Assembly: GCF_000631985.1 (NCBI RefSeq)
Contig: NZ_JFYN01000005.1
Coordinates: 1-64,000 of the forward strand
Reading direction: 5' to 3'
Length of the DNA: 64,000 nt
From: Pseudomonas sp. RIT288
GTDB lineage: Bacteria > Pseudomonadota > Gammaproteobacteria > Pseudomonadales > Pseudomonadaceae
Shown here one piece after another: positions 54,280 to 63,869 of the stretch (position 1 is its first letter; every line of letters starts with the position of its first letter). Below the pieces are notes generated by a model that saw only the letters and a list, made by a program, of their open reading frames with translations, did not search any database and had not been told where the DNA came from. A program made the position numbers and the translations under genes.

Positions 54280-57147
54280 CTACCAAAGGTAGCGATAACC
54301 GAGCGTCACACCCCACGGCTGTTCAATGTCATTGCCCTTGGCGAATTCGGCATCCAGGGAAAGCTTGCTCCGTTCACTGACTTGCAGGATCCCGCCAACA
54401 CCCAGCTCGGCCCGATTACCTGGCAACTCCGACTTGAGCTTGTGACCGTTGACCCGCACATGGCTGTCCCCAGCATGTTCAGCGACATAGGAGGCCTTGA
54501 CATAAGGCTGGGCCTGCATGCCATTACCCAGCTCCAGGCTGCGACCGAACAGCGAGCCAACACGGCTTTGCAACGAATCCATGGCCGCCGCGTCGACCCG
54601 CAGGCCATTGCTCGCGGTGTATTTCGCGGCCGTGGTGCGGGTGGCGCTGAGCTCGACCTGCGGCTCGACGAACCAGCCATCCTTGAGCTTGATGTGCTTG
54701 CCCACTTCCACATCGACACCGTAGCCGTTGGCGCTGTAGGAGCCCTTGACCGCGTTGCCCAGGTTGGTCGGCAGCTTGAGGTCGTTGTCGAAACGGCTGT
54801 ACTTGAGCACGCTGTCGACATACACGCCGTTGTCGTTCAGGTAGGTGGCGTAGGCGCCCAGCATCCGGCTGTCGATCTGCCCGCTCGCGCCTTCGCCGAA
54901 ATTCAGCTCGGACTTGGCGGTCCCCAGCATGCCGCCCACATACACCTTGCCGCTGGCCAGGCCGATCGCCTTGTCCGCGCCGATCTCGACCCCCGTGTTG
55001 TTCTGGCTGAAGGCCCGGCTGGAATGCTCGGCGATGTTGTAGCGACTGCCGATGGCCCGGGTCCAGACGCCGCCTTCATCCTTGCCCAGGCGCAGCTCGC
55101 CCAAGCGCTTGACCAAGGTGTTCATCTGCGCGTTCCACAAGGTGGCGGCCGCGGTCTGCGAAGCGATGGCGGCATTGGCCCCCGCGGACAGATGTGCCGG
55201 GGCTGGGTCCACTGGAATGACCGGGGGCTCGACCGGGTCGACCGGAGGATCACGCGGGTCAACCGGAGGGTCGACCGGCGTCACACCGGCGGTGTTCACC
55301 AGATACCAGTCATCCGCCCGCTGCTCCAGGGTGTAGCGGAAAGCGCCCGCGTCTACATGCCCGCCATACAGGCTGAAGCGCCCCGCGCCACCGTTGCCGT
55401 CCACCAGCATCAGCTTGCCGTTGGCCGCCGCCGGCTCATGGCCCGAGTCTTCCACCACCAGGGTATGGGCGCCTTCGATCGAACCGCCGACCTTGATCAG
55501 GTCGCCCTGCTCGCTGGCCAGGTCGCTGTTCATCATGAAGGTGCCGGTGCCGGTGAGGTCGCCGTCGATGGCCAGCACGCTGTGCACAGGACCGCTGAAA
55601 CGCACCTGCCCTTGATCGAGGTTCAACTGCCCGATCTGCGAACTGCCGGTCATGTCCCAGGCACTTTGATTCAAGGTCAGCCCATTCAAGCCATGGGCCG
55701 TGCCAGTCAGGCTGGAGCCATCTTCCAGCAGCAGTTGTGAATTGCGCGCGTTGGCCTGAATGGCGCCGCTCAGGCTCGACTGACTGGCCGTGATCAGCAC
55801 GTCCTCGCTGTCGAGCACACGGCCATCGGCGAGGGTTCGTTGATCCACCGACAACAGGGTGTCCGCGCTCAGGGTCGAGCCGCTCAGGTCGATTCGCGCG
55901 CTGCCACCCTGGACGCTGATGGCCCGGCCGTTGGCTACGTCGAGGCGGGTGTTCTGCACCTCGAAGGTGTTGCCGACGCCGGCGCTGGCCAATGACTGCA
56001 AGCCGATGCTGTCGGCACCAGTGGCCGCGATGTCCAGGTTGTCCAGGCGCAAGGTCCCGCCGTTATTGGCCTGGGCCGCCCGCGCCCCGCTACCGCTGAG
56101 GCTGATCGAGGAATCGGCGGCCGCGATGGTCGAGCCGGAATAGGCCGCCAGGCCAATCGCCGTCTGGTCGCTGCTCAGGTCGATGTTTTCAAGCGTGATC
56201 TGCGAACGGTCGCTCGCGAAGGCGCCGACGCTGCTGGCTCCGACCTGCAGCGACAGATTGCGCGCCTCGATGGCCGAAACGTTGCCGGCATACAGGGCAT
56301 ACGCCTGGCTCCCCTGGGTGTGCACGCGGCCACCGTCGAGGCTGGCTTTGCCGCCCAGTTGGGTAAAGACGCCAATGGCGTTGTCGCCCTGGGTCTCGAT
56401 GCTCAGGTTGCGCGCCAGCAACTGGCTGTCGGCATGCGGCACCCAGACGCCAAAGGCATTCGCACCGCTGGTGACAATCCTGCTGCCCTCCAGGGTCGCC
56501 GTGGCATTGCCGTTGACGTTGACCCCGATGGCGTTGTCGCCGCTGGTGCGGATGTCGCTGTCGATGAGGGTGGCCAGCGCGCGCTGGCGGGTGTCGGTAC
56601 CCAGCAGGTACAGGCCATGGGCATTGTCGCCAGCGGTCTGGAAACGGCTGCCGCTGGCGCTGAGCTGGCTGGCGCCCGACAGGTCGGCCGCCGAGGAGAA
56701 CCGCCCCTGGGTCTGCAGGTTCACATCGGTCAGTTGCACCTGGGCACCCTGCCCCAGGTTCAAGGCAAAGGAGTTGTCTCCCGCCGTGCTCACCCCGGTA
56801 CGGTTCAACACCCCCGTCTGGTTCGCGCCGGCGAAGCTGAAACCATGGCTGGCATCGCCCAAGGTCGACACCGTCGAATCGTTGGCCAGCACCGAGCTGT
56901 TGGCCCCCGACAACACCACCCCGTGGCTGAACTGGCCGTTGGCGCTAATGACGCTGTCACGGATGCTGATCGGGAAATTATTCCCGCCATCGCGCACCCC
57001 CGGGAAGTTGTTCCCGGTCACATCGATGGTCACCCCATCCAGCACCAGGCCCGGCAAGGTAACGGCATGAGCCTGGCCCAGCGTCATGAATTCAAGGGCC
57101 ACCCCCCCGACAACACTGACCAGACAGCACTTCGACTTGGAAGACAT
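54280..57147 (-). CDS. Type V autotransporter (pertactin-like passenger)
   Basis: The 955-residue protein has a signal peptide to about AHAV (residue 28) and a long passenger (30-600) of parallel beta-helix type with repeated units such as SxxxTxGDNAxGxxL (TAGDNSFALNL, TAGDNAHGLYL, TSGDNAIGVNV). A proline-rich hinge follows (PVDPPVDPRDPPVDPVEPP, about 640-660), then a C-terminal barrel (about 690-955) ending YRYLW. It is likely an outer-membrane adhesin or surface protein. It lies between the c-di-GMP gene pair and the fimbrial genes on the same strand, 181 bases from the nearest fimbrial gene. Confidence 0.9.
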   Translation of the reverse strand: MSSKSKCCLVSVVGGVALEFMTLGQAHAVTLPGLVLDGVTIDVTGNNFPGVRDGGNNFPISIRDSVISANGQFSHGVVLSGANSSVLANDSTVSTLGDASHGFSFAGANQTGVLNRTGVSTAGDNSFALNLGQGAQVQLTDVNLQTQGRFSSAADLSGASQLSASGSRFQTAGDNAHGLYLLGTDTRQRALATLIDSDIRTSGDNAIGVNVNGNATATLEGSRIVTSGANAFGVWVPHADSQLLARNLSIETQGDNAIGVFTQLGGKASLDGGRVHTQGSQAYALYAGNVSAIEARNLSLQVGASSVGAFASDRSQITLENIDLSSDQTAIGLAAYSGSTIAAADSSISLSGSGARAAQANNGGTLRLDNLDIAATGADSIGLQSLASAGVGNTFEVQNTRLDVANGRAISVQGGSARIDLSGSTLSADTLLSVDQRTLADGRVLDSEDVLITASQSSLSGAIQANARNSQLLLEDGSSLTGTAHGLNGLTLNQSAWDMTGSSQIGQLNLDQGQVRFSGPVHSVLAIDGDLTGTGTFMMNSDLASEQGDLIKVGGSIEGAHTLVVEDSGHEPAAANGKLMLVDGNGGAGRFSLYGGHVDAGAFRYTLEQRADDWYLVNTAGVTPVDPPVDPRDPPVDPVEPPVIPVDPAPAHLSAGANAAIASQTAAATLWNAQMNTLVKRLGELRLGKDEGGVWTRAIGSRYNIAEHSSRAFSQNNTGVEIGADKAIGLASGKVYVGGMLGTAKSELNFGEGASGQIDSRMLGAYATYLNDNGVYVDSVLKYSRFDNDLKLPTNLGNAVKGSYSANGYGVDVEVGKHIKLKDGWFVEPQVELSATRTTAAKYTASNGLRVDAAAMDSLQSRVGSLFGRSLELGNGMQAQPYVKASYVAEHAGDSHVRVNGHKLKSELPGNRAELGVGGILQVSERSKLSLDAEFAKGNDIEQPWGVTLGYRYLW

Positions 57148-57328
57148 AAAACCATCCTTATTTTATTCGGCACGCAGCAGCCCCCATCGCAATCCTCAAA
57201 TTGCAAAGTTGGCTTAGGCGTTTGCCTTGTTGAGAAACCACGATCAGCCTTGGGAGCTGTCCCTTACGCTTGAATCCACCGCCTCCGCTCCTGGCCTGCA
57301 CTCGCCCTGGAACAGCGCGGCACCGCTC

Positions 57329-57901
57329 TCAGTAAACCCTTACCTCGAACGACAAATTGGCCTCCAGGGTCTTGGCCTCGCGGGTACGCAGCTCCGCGAC
57401 CGGCACCACCGGCTGGATTTCCACTTGCAGCGACAGCACCGAACCCGTCGCCGGCAAGCCACCGCTGACCGGGATGATCATGTCTCCCGGCACCACGGTG
57501 ATCGATGGGCTGTAGGCGCCCGCCGCCGCGCCAGGCGCCTTGACCTGCGCCAGCTCGACACTGCGTCCGTCAAGCAAGGCATTACTCAAGGTCACGCGGG
57601 TCTGCCCCTGCTTGGCAAACTTGAAGTCCGCACCGAGCTGCTCGCCCCGCAGCACCAGCAGCAACTTCGAAGGTTGCGGGCAGCTGGCGTTGAGGCTGAT
57701 GACCCGATTGCCCAGGGAATGCAGGTTGCCGGCATTCAGGGCGGCGTTGGTACTGGGCGGCATGACCTGTCCGAAGTCCATCTGTGACTGGCTCAGGTTG
57801 ATCTGGCAGTCATCGGCCAAGGCTGGCTCGCTCGCCAGGGTCGCGCCGACCAACAGCGTTCCGAGGGCCAGTGCCCTCAGGCTTAACAGGGAAGTTTTCA
57901 T
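57329..57901 (-). CDS. Fimbrial subunit-like secreted protein (SCPU/DUF1120-type)
   Basis: The 190-residue product has a signal peptide (ALALGTLLVGATLASEPALA) and an immunoglobulin-like beta-rich domain with CQINLSQSQMDFGQV, ISLNASCPQPSKLLL and a C-terminal FEVRVY strand. The conserved CxI...FG start and final alternating strand resemble subunits or adhesins of chaperone-usher systems. It is 32 bases downstream of the usher gene and so is likely the adhesin or minor subunit. Confidence 0.75.
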   Translation of the reverse strand: MKTSLLSLRALALGTLLVGATLASEPALADDCQINLSQSQMDFGQVMPPSTNAALNAGNLHSLGNRVISLNASCPQPSKLLLVLRGEQLGADFKFAKQGQTRVTLSNALLDGRSVELAQVKAPGAAAGAYSPSITVVPGDMIIPVSGGLPATGSVLSLQVEIQPVVPVAELRTREAKTLEANLSFEVRVY

Positions 57902-57933
57902 ACTCGTTCCTCGCCCCGGCATGGGGTCGGCAA

Positions 57934-60510
57934 TCAGCTGGCCGTGCAAGTGGCCTTGGCTGTTTCGAAATACACATCCAGATCCGGCTCTTGCGGGAGG
58001 CTGAAATGGATCGCGCAGGAGGTGCTCTCCGTGGTGTGAATGTTCAGGGCCTCGCTCAACTGCCCATTGGTCAGGAACACCTTGCCGTCATCCACCACCG
58101 TGGTGACGAAGTTGCCCTTGGCATCGAATACCGCCAGGCCCTTGCTCATCGGCTGGCCGGCGGCGTCGGTCACCCGCAGCAAGGCGCGACGCGACTTGAC
58201 CACCGGGAAGTCGAGTTTCTGTACCGAGCCGCGGCCGGCCGACACCGACTTGAAGCCGTTCTGGATATCCACGTTGCGCGGCAGGCTCTTGGTCTCGATT
58301 TCCACCCGGGTGTTCTGGTAGGCATTGAGCTGCGGGATCACCGCATTGCCCCAGGGGTCGGTCCAGACCGGGCCGCTCGGGGTGGTCAGCTTGACGCCGC
58401 CGACATCGCCGACCTTGACCACGCCGAAGGTGTCGCTCAGCGCATAGGGCGACAGGGTCACGCCGTTTTCATGCACGGCCACGCCGCCCCGCAACTGGCC
58501 GCTGTAGCTGGTGCTGTCGGCGCCATTGCGCGCATAACCGAGGTTGACCTGGGCATAACGCGGCATCAGGTTGAGGTTGCCGGAGAAGTCCTGTTCCTTG
58601 CGCTCGGTGTCACGCTCGGCGCTCAGGCGATAGGTGGCGAAATCATTGCTGTTGTCATCGTAGGTGGTACCAAAACGGGTGCTGCCGTCGCGCTTGTTGG
58701 CATAAGCCCGCACATTGCGCTTGCCGCCCAGGGGCACGCTGATCGTGAGGTACATGGCATTGCCGCTATCGCTGGAGGAGCGTCCTCCACGGAAAAACTC
58801 ATCCTGGTCGCGATTGCCGCCCAGGGAACGCTCGACGTTCAGGCTGACCGTCGCATGCTTGAAGGTTTTCACCCAGGAAGCATTCAGATGGCGGGTGCTA
58901 CGGCCGTCGAAGGTGGTCCCGGTCGAGTAACTAGTAGCCAAGGCCCCCAGCACGTCGTCGTTCCAGCTCAGGGAAACACCGTACTGCTGTTGGCTCAGGC
59001 CATCGGTATAGCCAGGGGTCTGTTCGCGGGTGGTGTCGAGCAGGTCGCGATAACCCTCGGTCTGGCGGGTGGCGTTGACCCCGGCGCTGATTCTCTCGGT
59101 CAGGCTGGTGTTGAGCGAGATGCTCGCCTGGGTGCCGCTCTTGCCCTCCTCGCCAGCATTGGAGACGGTGTTTTGCACACTCATCACCGTGCTGGGGGTC
59201 AGGCTCGAATCCAGGGTCCAGGCCGCCGCGCGATAGTCGTTGTCGCTGAGCATCAGCCCGGTCGACACTTTATTACTGGGGTTCAACAGCCAGCCGCCGG
59301 TGCCGGTCACCACCATCGGCGACTGCATGTCCCGGGCCTCGAACGTACGGACCTTACCGGCGGCCACCGAATAACCTGGTGCGGTCAGCGCAACCTGGGA
59401 CAGGGAGGCTGCTGGAATGGTAAAGCTGCGCTGCGAGCCATCCGCTTCGATGACCCGTACATCCAGGTCCGTGCGCCCGTTCAACAATTGCACGTTGGGC
59501 AGGCTGAACGGCCCGGCAGGCACCAGGCTGGTGTGAATCAGCGCGCCGGCCTGGCGCACTTCCACCCGCGCCGAACTCTGGGCAATACCCTCGACAGTGG
59601 CGCCGCCGAGCCCGCGACCTTGCAGCGCCGCCTCCGGGACCACCTGTACGCCGGTGATCGCCGCGCCCTGGAACACCGAGTTGCTGATATTGATCTGCCC
59701 CGCCTGCAGGGTCGACTTCAGCGGCACGAAGGTTTTCTGCGCATAGGTGTAGAGCGACTGGAAGTTGCTCACCTCGTTCTGCATCGAGTACGCCTGACGG
59801 CTGCGCACAATCCAGTCACCGGCGTTGAAACCCAACTCGGTATTGGCGGCGTAATAGCTGTTCTGCCCGCCAGAAAACTGGTTGTTCTGCCCCAGCACTT
59901 CATAGTTGAACAGCCCGGCGCTGCCGCCGCCCTGATAAATGCCCAGGTCTTCACCGATCGGGCGCAGGGCGTCGCTGCTGACCAGCAGGGCTACCTCTTC
60001 GCGGTTCGGCCGCAGTTCTACTTCGGTCTGTGGGTAGGCGCGGGCAAAGTCGTAGCAGTCGCTGTCCGCCGGGGGTTGCCCCTGGCTCAGCCGGTACTCG
60101 TCCGCGGGCACCCGCAGGTTGGCCTGATCCATGAGCGCCCGGTCGAAACACAACGCGCCCTCGGCATCGAACCGCGCGTCGACGCTGCCACGCGGGCTGC
60201 CGTTGACCTGCAGGCCGACCCGGCGACGGCCTTCGGTAAAGCGCGGTGCCTGGCTGAAAAACTCCGCCACCTTCGGATCGAGGCCAAGGCTTTTCAACAT
60301 GCCCTGGTCGAACGACGCCGGGGCCGCTGCGCCCTTGGGTGCCGTGCCGCCGGGCGAGGCAGGCGCCGCGGCCTTGGCCACCTGCGCGCCGCAGGCGATC
60401 AGGCCGGCGATCATCAGCAACAAGGGTCTGACCCGGAAAGCTGGCATCGGCGCAGGGAATTTCCGCGCATTCCCTCGGCGGGAGTGCGCCATCGTCGGTT
60501 GCAAAGTCAT
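57934..60510 (-). CDS. Fimbrial outer-membrane usher
   Basis: The roughly 858-residue protein has a signal segment (VRPLLLMIAGLIACGAQVAKA) and a usher N-domain (VGLQVNGSPRGSVDARFD). A large barrel and plug follow (GQINISNSVFQGAAITGV, GPFSLPNVQLLNGRTDLDVRVI), with C-terminal domains (QKLDFPVVKSRRALLRV). It assembles fimbrial subunits across the outer membrane with the chaperone encoded just upstream. The start is uncertain: ATG at 60510, GTG at 60522 and later ATGs all lack a strong ribosome site. Confidence 0.9.
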   Translation of the reverse strand: MTLQPTMAHSRRGNARKFPAPMPAFRVRPLLLMIAGLIACGAQVAKAAAPASPGGTAPKGAAAPASFDQGMLKSLGLDPKVAEFFSQAPRFTEGRRRVGLQVNGSPRGSVDARFDAEGALCFDRALMDQANLRVPADEYRLSQGQPPADSDCYDFARAYPQTEVELRPNREEVALLVSSDALRPIGEDLGIYQGGGSAGLFNYEVLGQNNQFSGGQNSYYAANTELGFNAGDWIVRSRQAYSMQNEVSNFQSLYTYAQKTFVPLKSTLQAGQINISNSVFQGAAITGVQVVPEAALQGRGLGGATVEGIAQSSARVEVRQAGALIHTSLVPAGPFSLPNVQLLNGRTDLDVRVIEADGSQRSFTIPAASLSQVALTAPGYSVAAGKVRTFEARDMQSPMVVTGTGGWLLNPSNKVSTGLMLSDNDYRAAAWTLDSSLTPSTVMSVQNTVSNAGEEGKSGTQASISLNTSLTERISAGVNATRQTEGYRDLLDTTREQTPGYTDGLSQQQYGVSLSWNDDVLGALATSYSTGTTFDGRSTRHLNASWVKTFKHATVSLNVERSLGGNRDQDEFFRGGRSSSDSGNAMYLTISVPLGGKRNVRAYANKRDGSTRFGTTYDDNSNDFATYRLSAERDTERKEQDFSGNLNLMPRYAQVNLGYARNGADSTSYSGQLRGGVAVHENGVTLSPYALSDTFGVVKVGDVGGVKLTTPSGPVWTDPWGNAVIPQLNAYQNTRVEIETKSLPRNVDIQNGFKSVSAGRGSVQKLDFPVVKSRRALLRVTDAAGQPMSKGLAVFDAKGNFVTTVVDDGKVFLTNGQLSEALNIHTTESTSCAIHFSLPQEPDLDVYFETAKATCTAS

Positions 60511-60541
60511 GAGCTGTACCACGTGGAAGGTCGGAACGGGA

Positions 60542-61255
60542 TCACTGCTTCTTCAGTGGCGCATCGAAAGGCGGGGTGGTGAAGCCGTAGGTGGTGGCCG
60601 GGTAGATCCGCACCTTGGCGTCAGCGCCCAGGGTGGTGCCGGCGGGCAGCTCGAAGTGGTGGGTCTGCCCCGGCAGGATGTAACTGGCAGGCAGTTCCAG
60701 CTTGAGGTCGGCCGGCATCACGCTGAATGCCTGGTTGAGGCGCACCACGTAACGGCTGTCGTTCTTCACCGCCAGGTCGCGACCGTTGAGGCTCCACTCC
60801 AGCAAGGTCCAGGGGTCCTGCTTCTTCGGCAGATCCCCGGGGCTGATCAGCACCGGCAGGTTCTGGCGCACGGTGACGCCGATCTTCGCCTTGGCAGCGG
60901 GGTCGGCTTGCGGGATGCCCTCGAAGGTCACGCGCTTGAGGCGTTGGGTGGTAATAGGTTGCTCCGACTGGACGATAAAACGCACCAGCTGCTTTTCCCC
61001 GGCCTCGACCCGGGCCACGGGCGGGCTGACCACCAGCAGGCTGTCCTGATCTTCCGGCAGGTTCTCCAGCGAGGTGTAGAGCAACATGGCTTTGTCATCG
61101 CTGTTGGTGACATTCATGGTGCCTTCGCCATCGGCGACATTGACCAATACCACGGTGGATTCGGGCACCATGCCTGCCGCATGGGAAATATTACTTAATG
61201 CAACTAACACAAATGCAGCCAAGGAACACAAGCCAATTTTATATGAAAACTTCAT
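60542..61255 (-). CDS. Fimbrial periplasmic chaperone
   Basis: The 237-residue protein has a signal peptide (IGLCSLAAFVLVALSNISHA) and the PapD-like two-domain pattern: STVVLVNVADGEGTMNVTNS, VVSPPVARVEAGEKQLVRFI and FTGIP-like FEGIPQADP, then a C-domain with KNDSRYVVRLNQAFSV and LPASYILPGQTHHFELPAG. It binds subunits in the periplasm. The ATG at 61255 follows GAGGG. It precedes the usher by about 30 bases. Confidence 0.92.
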   Translation of the reverse strand: MKFSYKIGLCSLAAFVLVALSNISHAAGMVPESTVVLVNVADGEGTMNVTNSDDKAMLLYTSLENLPEDQDSLLVVSPPVARVEAGEKQLVRFIVQSEQPITTQRLKRVTFEGIPQADPAAKAKIGVTVRQNLPVLISPGDLPKKQDPWTLLEWSLNGRDLAVKNDSRYVVRLNQAFSVMPADLKLELPASYILPGQTHHFELPAGTTLGADAKVRIYPATTYGFTTPPFDAPLKKQ

Positions 61256-61760
61256 AGATAAACCCTCGCAAAAAAATTCGACCACTTAATAACTATCGCG
61301 CCGCCCCATACAAAAAAACATCCACTACCAAGGCAAGCAACACCAACAACATCACCTTAAGTTTAATGAGATGAAACCTTAAAAACAGATGAATCAGCCC
61401 ACAATCATGTAGGAAATTTCTTACGCAACTTTAATTATATAAAAATCACTTCCAGAGCGAATTAGACAAAGGAAGATCAGGTGACACCTTAGAGCGGCTC
61501 TACCTACTTTATTAAATCGCACCGACCGAAGAGTGCCGATATTCATCCGGCGTGTGCGTCGAGAGGGAGCGAAAAAATCGCCCAGTAGATAATATTTTCC
61601 TCCTTATCGAAAGAGATGCGACTTAAAGAAAATCCGCAAAACCACTAAAGACTGACAAGCCATCTTCCATTAACAATTGACAAGAAAAAACAGACCAACC
61701 CATAGGACACTTATATTTTTAGAATTACGCCCACACCTGTAGGCGCAATACTATCCATCG
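61256..61760. other. 505-base AT-rich gene-free interval
   Basis: No gene is visible on either strand. It contains dyad box 3 (61408-61425) and long AT-rich runs (ATATAAAAATCACTTCCAGA, TATATTTTTAGAATTACGC). It probably holds the promoter of the chaperone-usher genes. Its composition is unlike the flanking genes and suggests imported DNA. Confidence 0.6.
61408..61425 (-). promoter_or_regulatory. Dyad box 3 (CGTAAGAAATTTCCTACA on the minus strand)
   Basis: This is the most symmetric copy, GTAAGAAATTTCCTAC being nearly a perfect palindrome. It lies about 153 bases before the chaperone start, in the same orientation as the other three copies. Confidence 0.62.
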
Positions 61761-62396
61761 TTACAAGTAACGAACTATCATGGTCGTCAGACCATCCAGG
61801 GTCACCGAGCGGGTCATATCCAGCGTGCTGGTAGGGGCAATAACTGAAAGAACATTGATAGTGCCTGCATAGTTACTATAGGCGCCTGGAACCAGCGTTC
61901 CCTTTGGAGCATAGCTGTGAGTGCGTACGCCGTCAGGCACTATAGGGCTAATAGCACTCGCAAGTACCCAGGCCGCAGTATCATTGGTTCTACTAATAAG
62001 ATCTACCGAAGCCCCATCTGCGGTAGTCCCGGCAGGAACGGGAGTCATAAGGAAAAACCCGATATTAGCCCCCATGTGTTTTCCAAGCCCATTATAGGGA
62101 GCCCTGACAGTACTATCCCGGCGACTGTCAGTCCACGACATACCAATTCTAATAGGAGCATTACACGTAATGGTATAGCTAATGGTTCTGACGGCAAGTG
62201 CAGTCTCGGCAGTTGCGCTCAACGAGGCACCAGGAATCAAGCCGTAGTTAATAGTGCCACCACCTGCAAAAGTTGGCGTACAGGCAGTGGGTGCGATAGT
62301 ACCAATCACCCGCAGATCGGCGGTATCGACAGCAAATGCACTCGTCGCGCTTAGCAGTAGCAAAGAACCCAGCAGTGTTTTCTTAGGGAAGCTCAT
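61761..62396 (-). CDS. DUF1120-family fimbrial protein (paralogue A)
   Basis: The 211-residue protein has a signal peptide (MSFPKKTLLGSLLLLSATSAFA) and the DUF1120 pattern: DLRVIGTIAPTACTPTFAGG, ITCNAPIRIGM, and C-terminal VTLDGLTTMIVRYL. DUF1120 proteins occur with chaperone-usher genes in Pseudomonas and are probably fimbrial subunits. It is upstream of the chaperone gene on the same strand and is AT-richer than the usher gene. Its paralogue is at 63225-63869. Confidence 0.8.
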   Translation of the reverse strand: MSFPKKTLLGSLLLLSATSAFAVDTADLRVIGTIAPTACTPTFAGGGTINYGLIPGASLSATAETALAVRTISYTITCNAPIRIGMSWTDSRRDSTVRAPYNGLGKHMGANIGFFLMTPVPAGTTADGASVDLISRTNDTAAWVLASAISPIVPDGVRTHSYAPKGTLVPGAYSNYAGTINVLSVIAPTSTLDMTRSVTLDGLTTMIVRYL

Positions 62397-62533
62397 GGCT
62401 AATCATCCGTATTAAGAACCTCAAAGAAAGGCTACTAGAGCAAAACGCAACGTTGTATCTGCCTTGCATCTATGACCTGGGCTCAGGGTAACGAGATCAC
62501 TCATGCAGACGAATATGAAGTAGCCCAAGGGGA

Positions 62534-62551
62534 TGTAGGAAATTTCCCAAG
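62534..62551 (-). promoter_or_regulatory. Dyad box 4 (CTTGGGAAATTTCCTACA on the minus strand)
   Basis: This copy lies 138 bases before the DUF1120 gene A and matches boxes 1 and 2 in CTTGGGAAATTTC and boxes 2-3 in its TACA end. Confidence 0.6.
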
Positions 62552-62653
62552 CAGTTGACGAAAAACAAGAAGAAAGAAACTGGATAAAGGAGGAATAAAG
62601 ACTCGGGCCGTTACGGCCCTGTCACTGCAACTATTCCTCCGCGTCAATGGCTC

Positions 62654-63052
62654 TCAAGTGACCCGTTGTAGACGTTCAACCCTGTTGCCACCGCGGGCAT
62701 TTCCTTTCTGGCGCACGGTGACGCCGATTTTCCCCTTGGCCGCGGGATCGGATTGCGGGATGCCCTCGAAGGTCACGTGCTTGAGTCGTTGGGCAGTAAT
62801 AGGTTGCTCAGACTGGATAAAACGCACCAGTCGCTTTTCCCCGGCCTCGACCCGGCCCATGGGCGGGCTGACCACCAGCAGGCTGTCCTGATCTTCCGGC
62901 AGGTTCTCCAGCGAGGTGTAGAGCAACATGGCTTTGTCACCGCTGTTGGTAACATTCATGGTGCCTTCGCCGTCGGCGACATTGACCAATACCACGGTGG
63001 ATTCAGGCACCATGCCGGCAGCCTGGGACATCGGGCTGATAGGGACCAACAT
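62654..63052 (-). pseudogene. Truncated second copy of the fimbrial chaperone gene
   Basis: About 62713-63025 is highly similar at DNA level to the first half of the chaperone gene (about 60867-61180). The translation matches from AAGMVPESTVVLVNVADGEG to GKIGVTVRQ, with a three-base loss (FIVQSEQ to FIQSEQ) and a few changes. It then runs into unrelated sequence (KGNARGGNRVERLQRVT). The C-terminal chaperone domain is gone and the signal peptide is damaged (MLVPISPMSQ). A working chaperone is not expected. Confidence 0.85.
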
Positions 63053-63224
63053 GACGAGAAAGAGCAGTTTGGCCTTATCGAAAATATGAAAAATTATCCT
63101 CCAGCAAATTGAAAGCGCACTACTCCTTAGGGTTCAAGAGAGACAAGTAAGAAAACAAAGGACAAGCGAAGAAAAAACGAAATATCATATTGCGCCCTAA
63201 GTGGAGCGCAATATAAATACCGTA

Positions 63225-63869
63225 TTACAGGTAGTTAACGGTCATAGTGGAGAGACCATCAAGAGTGACTTCAGTGTTCATATTGAGGCTTTGAGTCGGT
63301 GCAATTACCGAAGTCACACGAATTGTTCCGGCATATGTCGAGTAAGCTCCCGGAACCAATGTACCAACCGGAGCGTAGGAGTACTGTCGAATTCCATCAT
63401 TCGCGACTGTACCGACATTGGAAAGAAGCCAAGGTCCAGTCGCAGTATTTTTCTGGATTAAATCGACAGCATTACCATCTGCGGTAGTACCAGCAACAAC
63501 ATTGGCGACCTGATAGCGACCAATGTTAGCGCCACCATGTTGGCCGAGGCCGAAATAGTTAATAGCCGGTGCCGTTCCTGTTGTAGCGGTACCTGCTCGA
63601 GCATCGCGCCAGGTTGTAGAAATCACAAGAGGAGCATTACAAGTAATCGTGTACGCAACATCCCGCGCGGCCAAAGTGGTCTCGGTAGTTTGGCCCAGAG
63701 AAGCGGGAGGAATGGCACCGTAGTTAACAGTCGCACCACCCGTAAAAACTGGAGTACAAGCACTTGGCGCAATAGTACCAATAACACGCAGATCCGCGTT
63801 ATCTGCAAGCACACTGGTAGCGCCCAGCAACAACACAGAACCCAACATTACCTTTTTAGGAAAGTTCAT
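63225..63869 (-). CDS. DUF1120-family fimbrial protein (paralogue B)
   Basis: The 214-residue protein has a signal peptide (FPKKVMLGSVLLLGATSVLA) and the same plan as paralogue A: DLRVIGTIAPSACTPVFTGG, ITCNAPLVIS, LVPGAYSTYAGTIRVTSV and VTLDGLSTMTVNYL. Together with the truncated chaperone it looks like a second fimbrial module or a duplication. The ATG at 63869 is preferred to the GTG at 63872. The gene is AT-richer than the window average. Confidence 0.8.
   Translation of the reverse strand: MNFPKKVMLGSVLLLGATSVLADNADLRVIGTIAPSACTPVFTGGATVNYGAIPPASLGQTTETTLAARDVAYTITCNAPLVISTTWRDARAGTATTGTAPAINYFGLGQHGGANIGRYQVANVVAGTTADGNAVDLIQKNTATGPWLLSNVGTVANDGIRQYSYAPVGTLVPGAYSTYAGTIRVTSVIAPTQSLNMNTEVTLDGLSTMTVNYL

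Noticed and set aside
57871..60582. Plus-strand open frame of 903 codons opposite the usher gene
   Set aside because: Antisense shadow of the usher; repetitive Ala/Gly/His content without domains.
61408..61425. GacA upstream activating element (TGTAAG-N6-CTTACA)
   Set aside because: Only this copy fits the right half; the other three end in CCCAAG, and no RsmY/Z-like RNA follows. A GacA-like or RcsB-like relation is left open in the findings.
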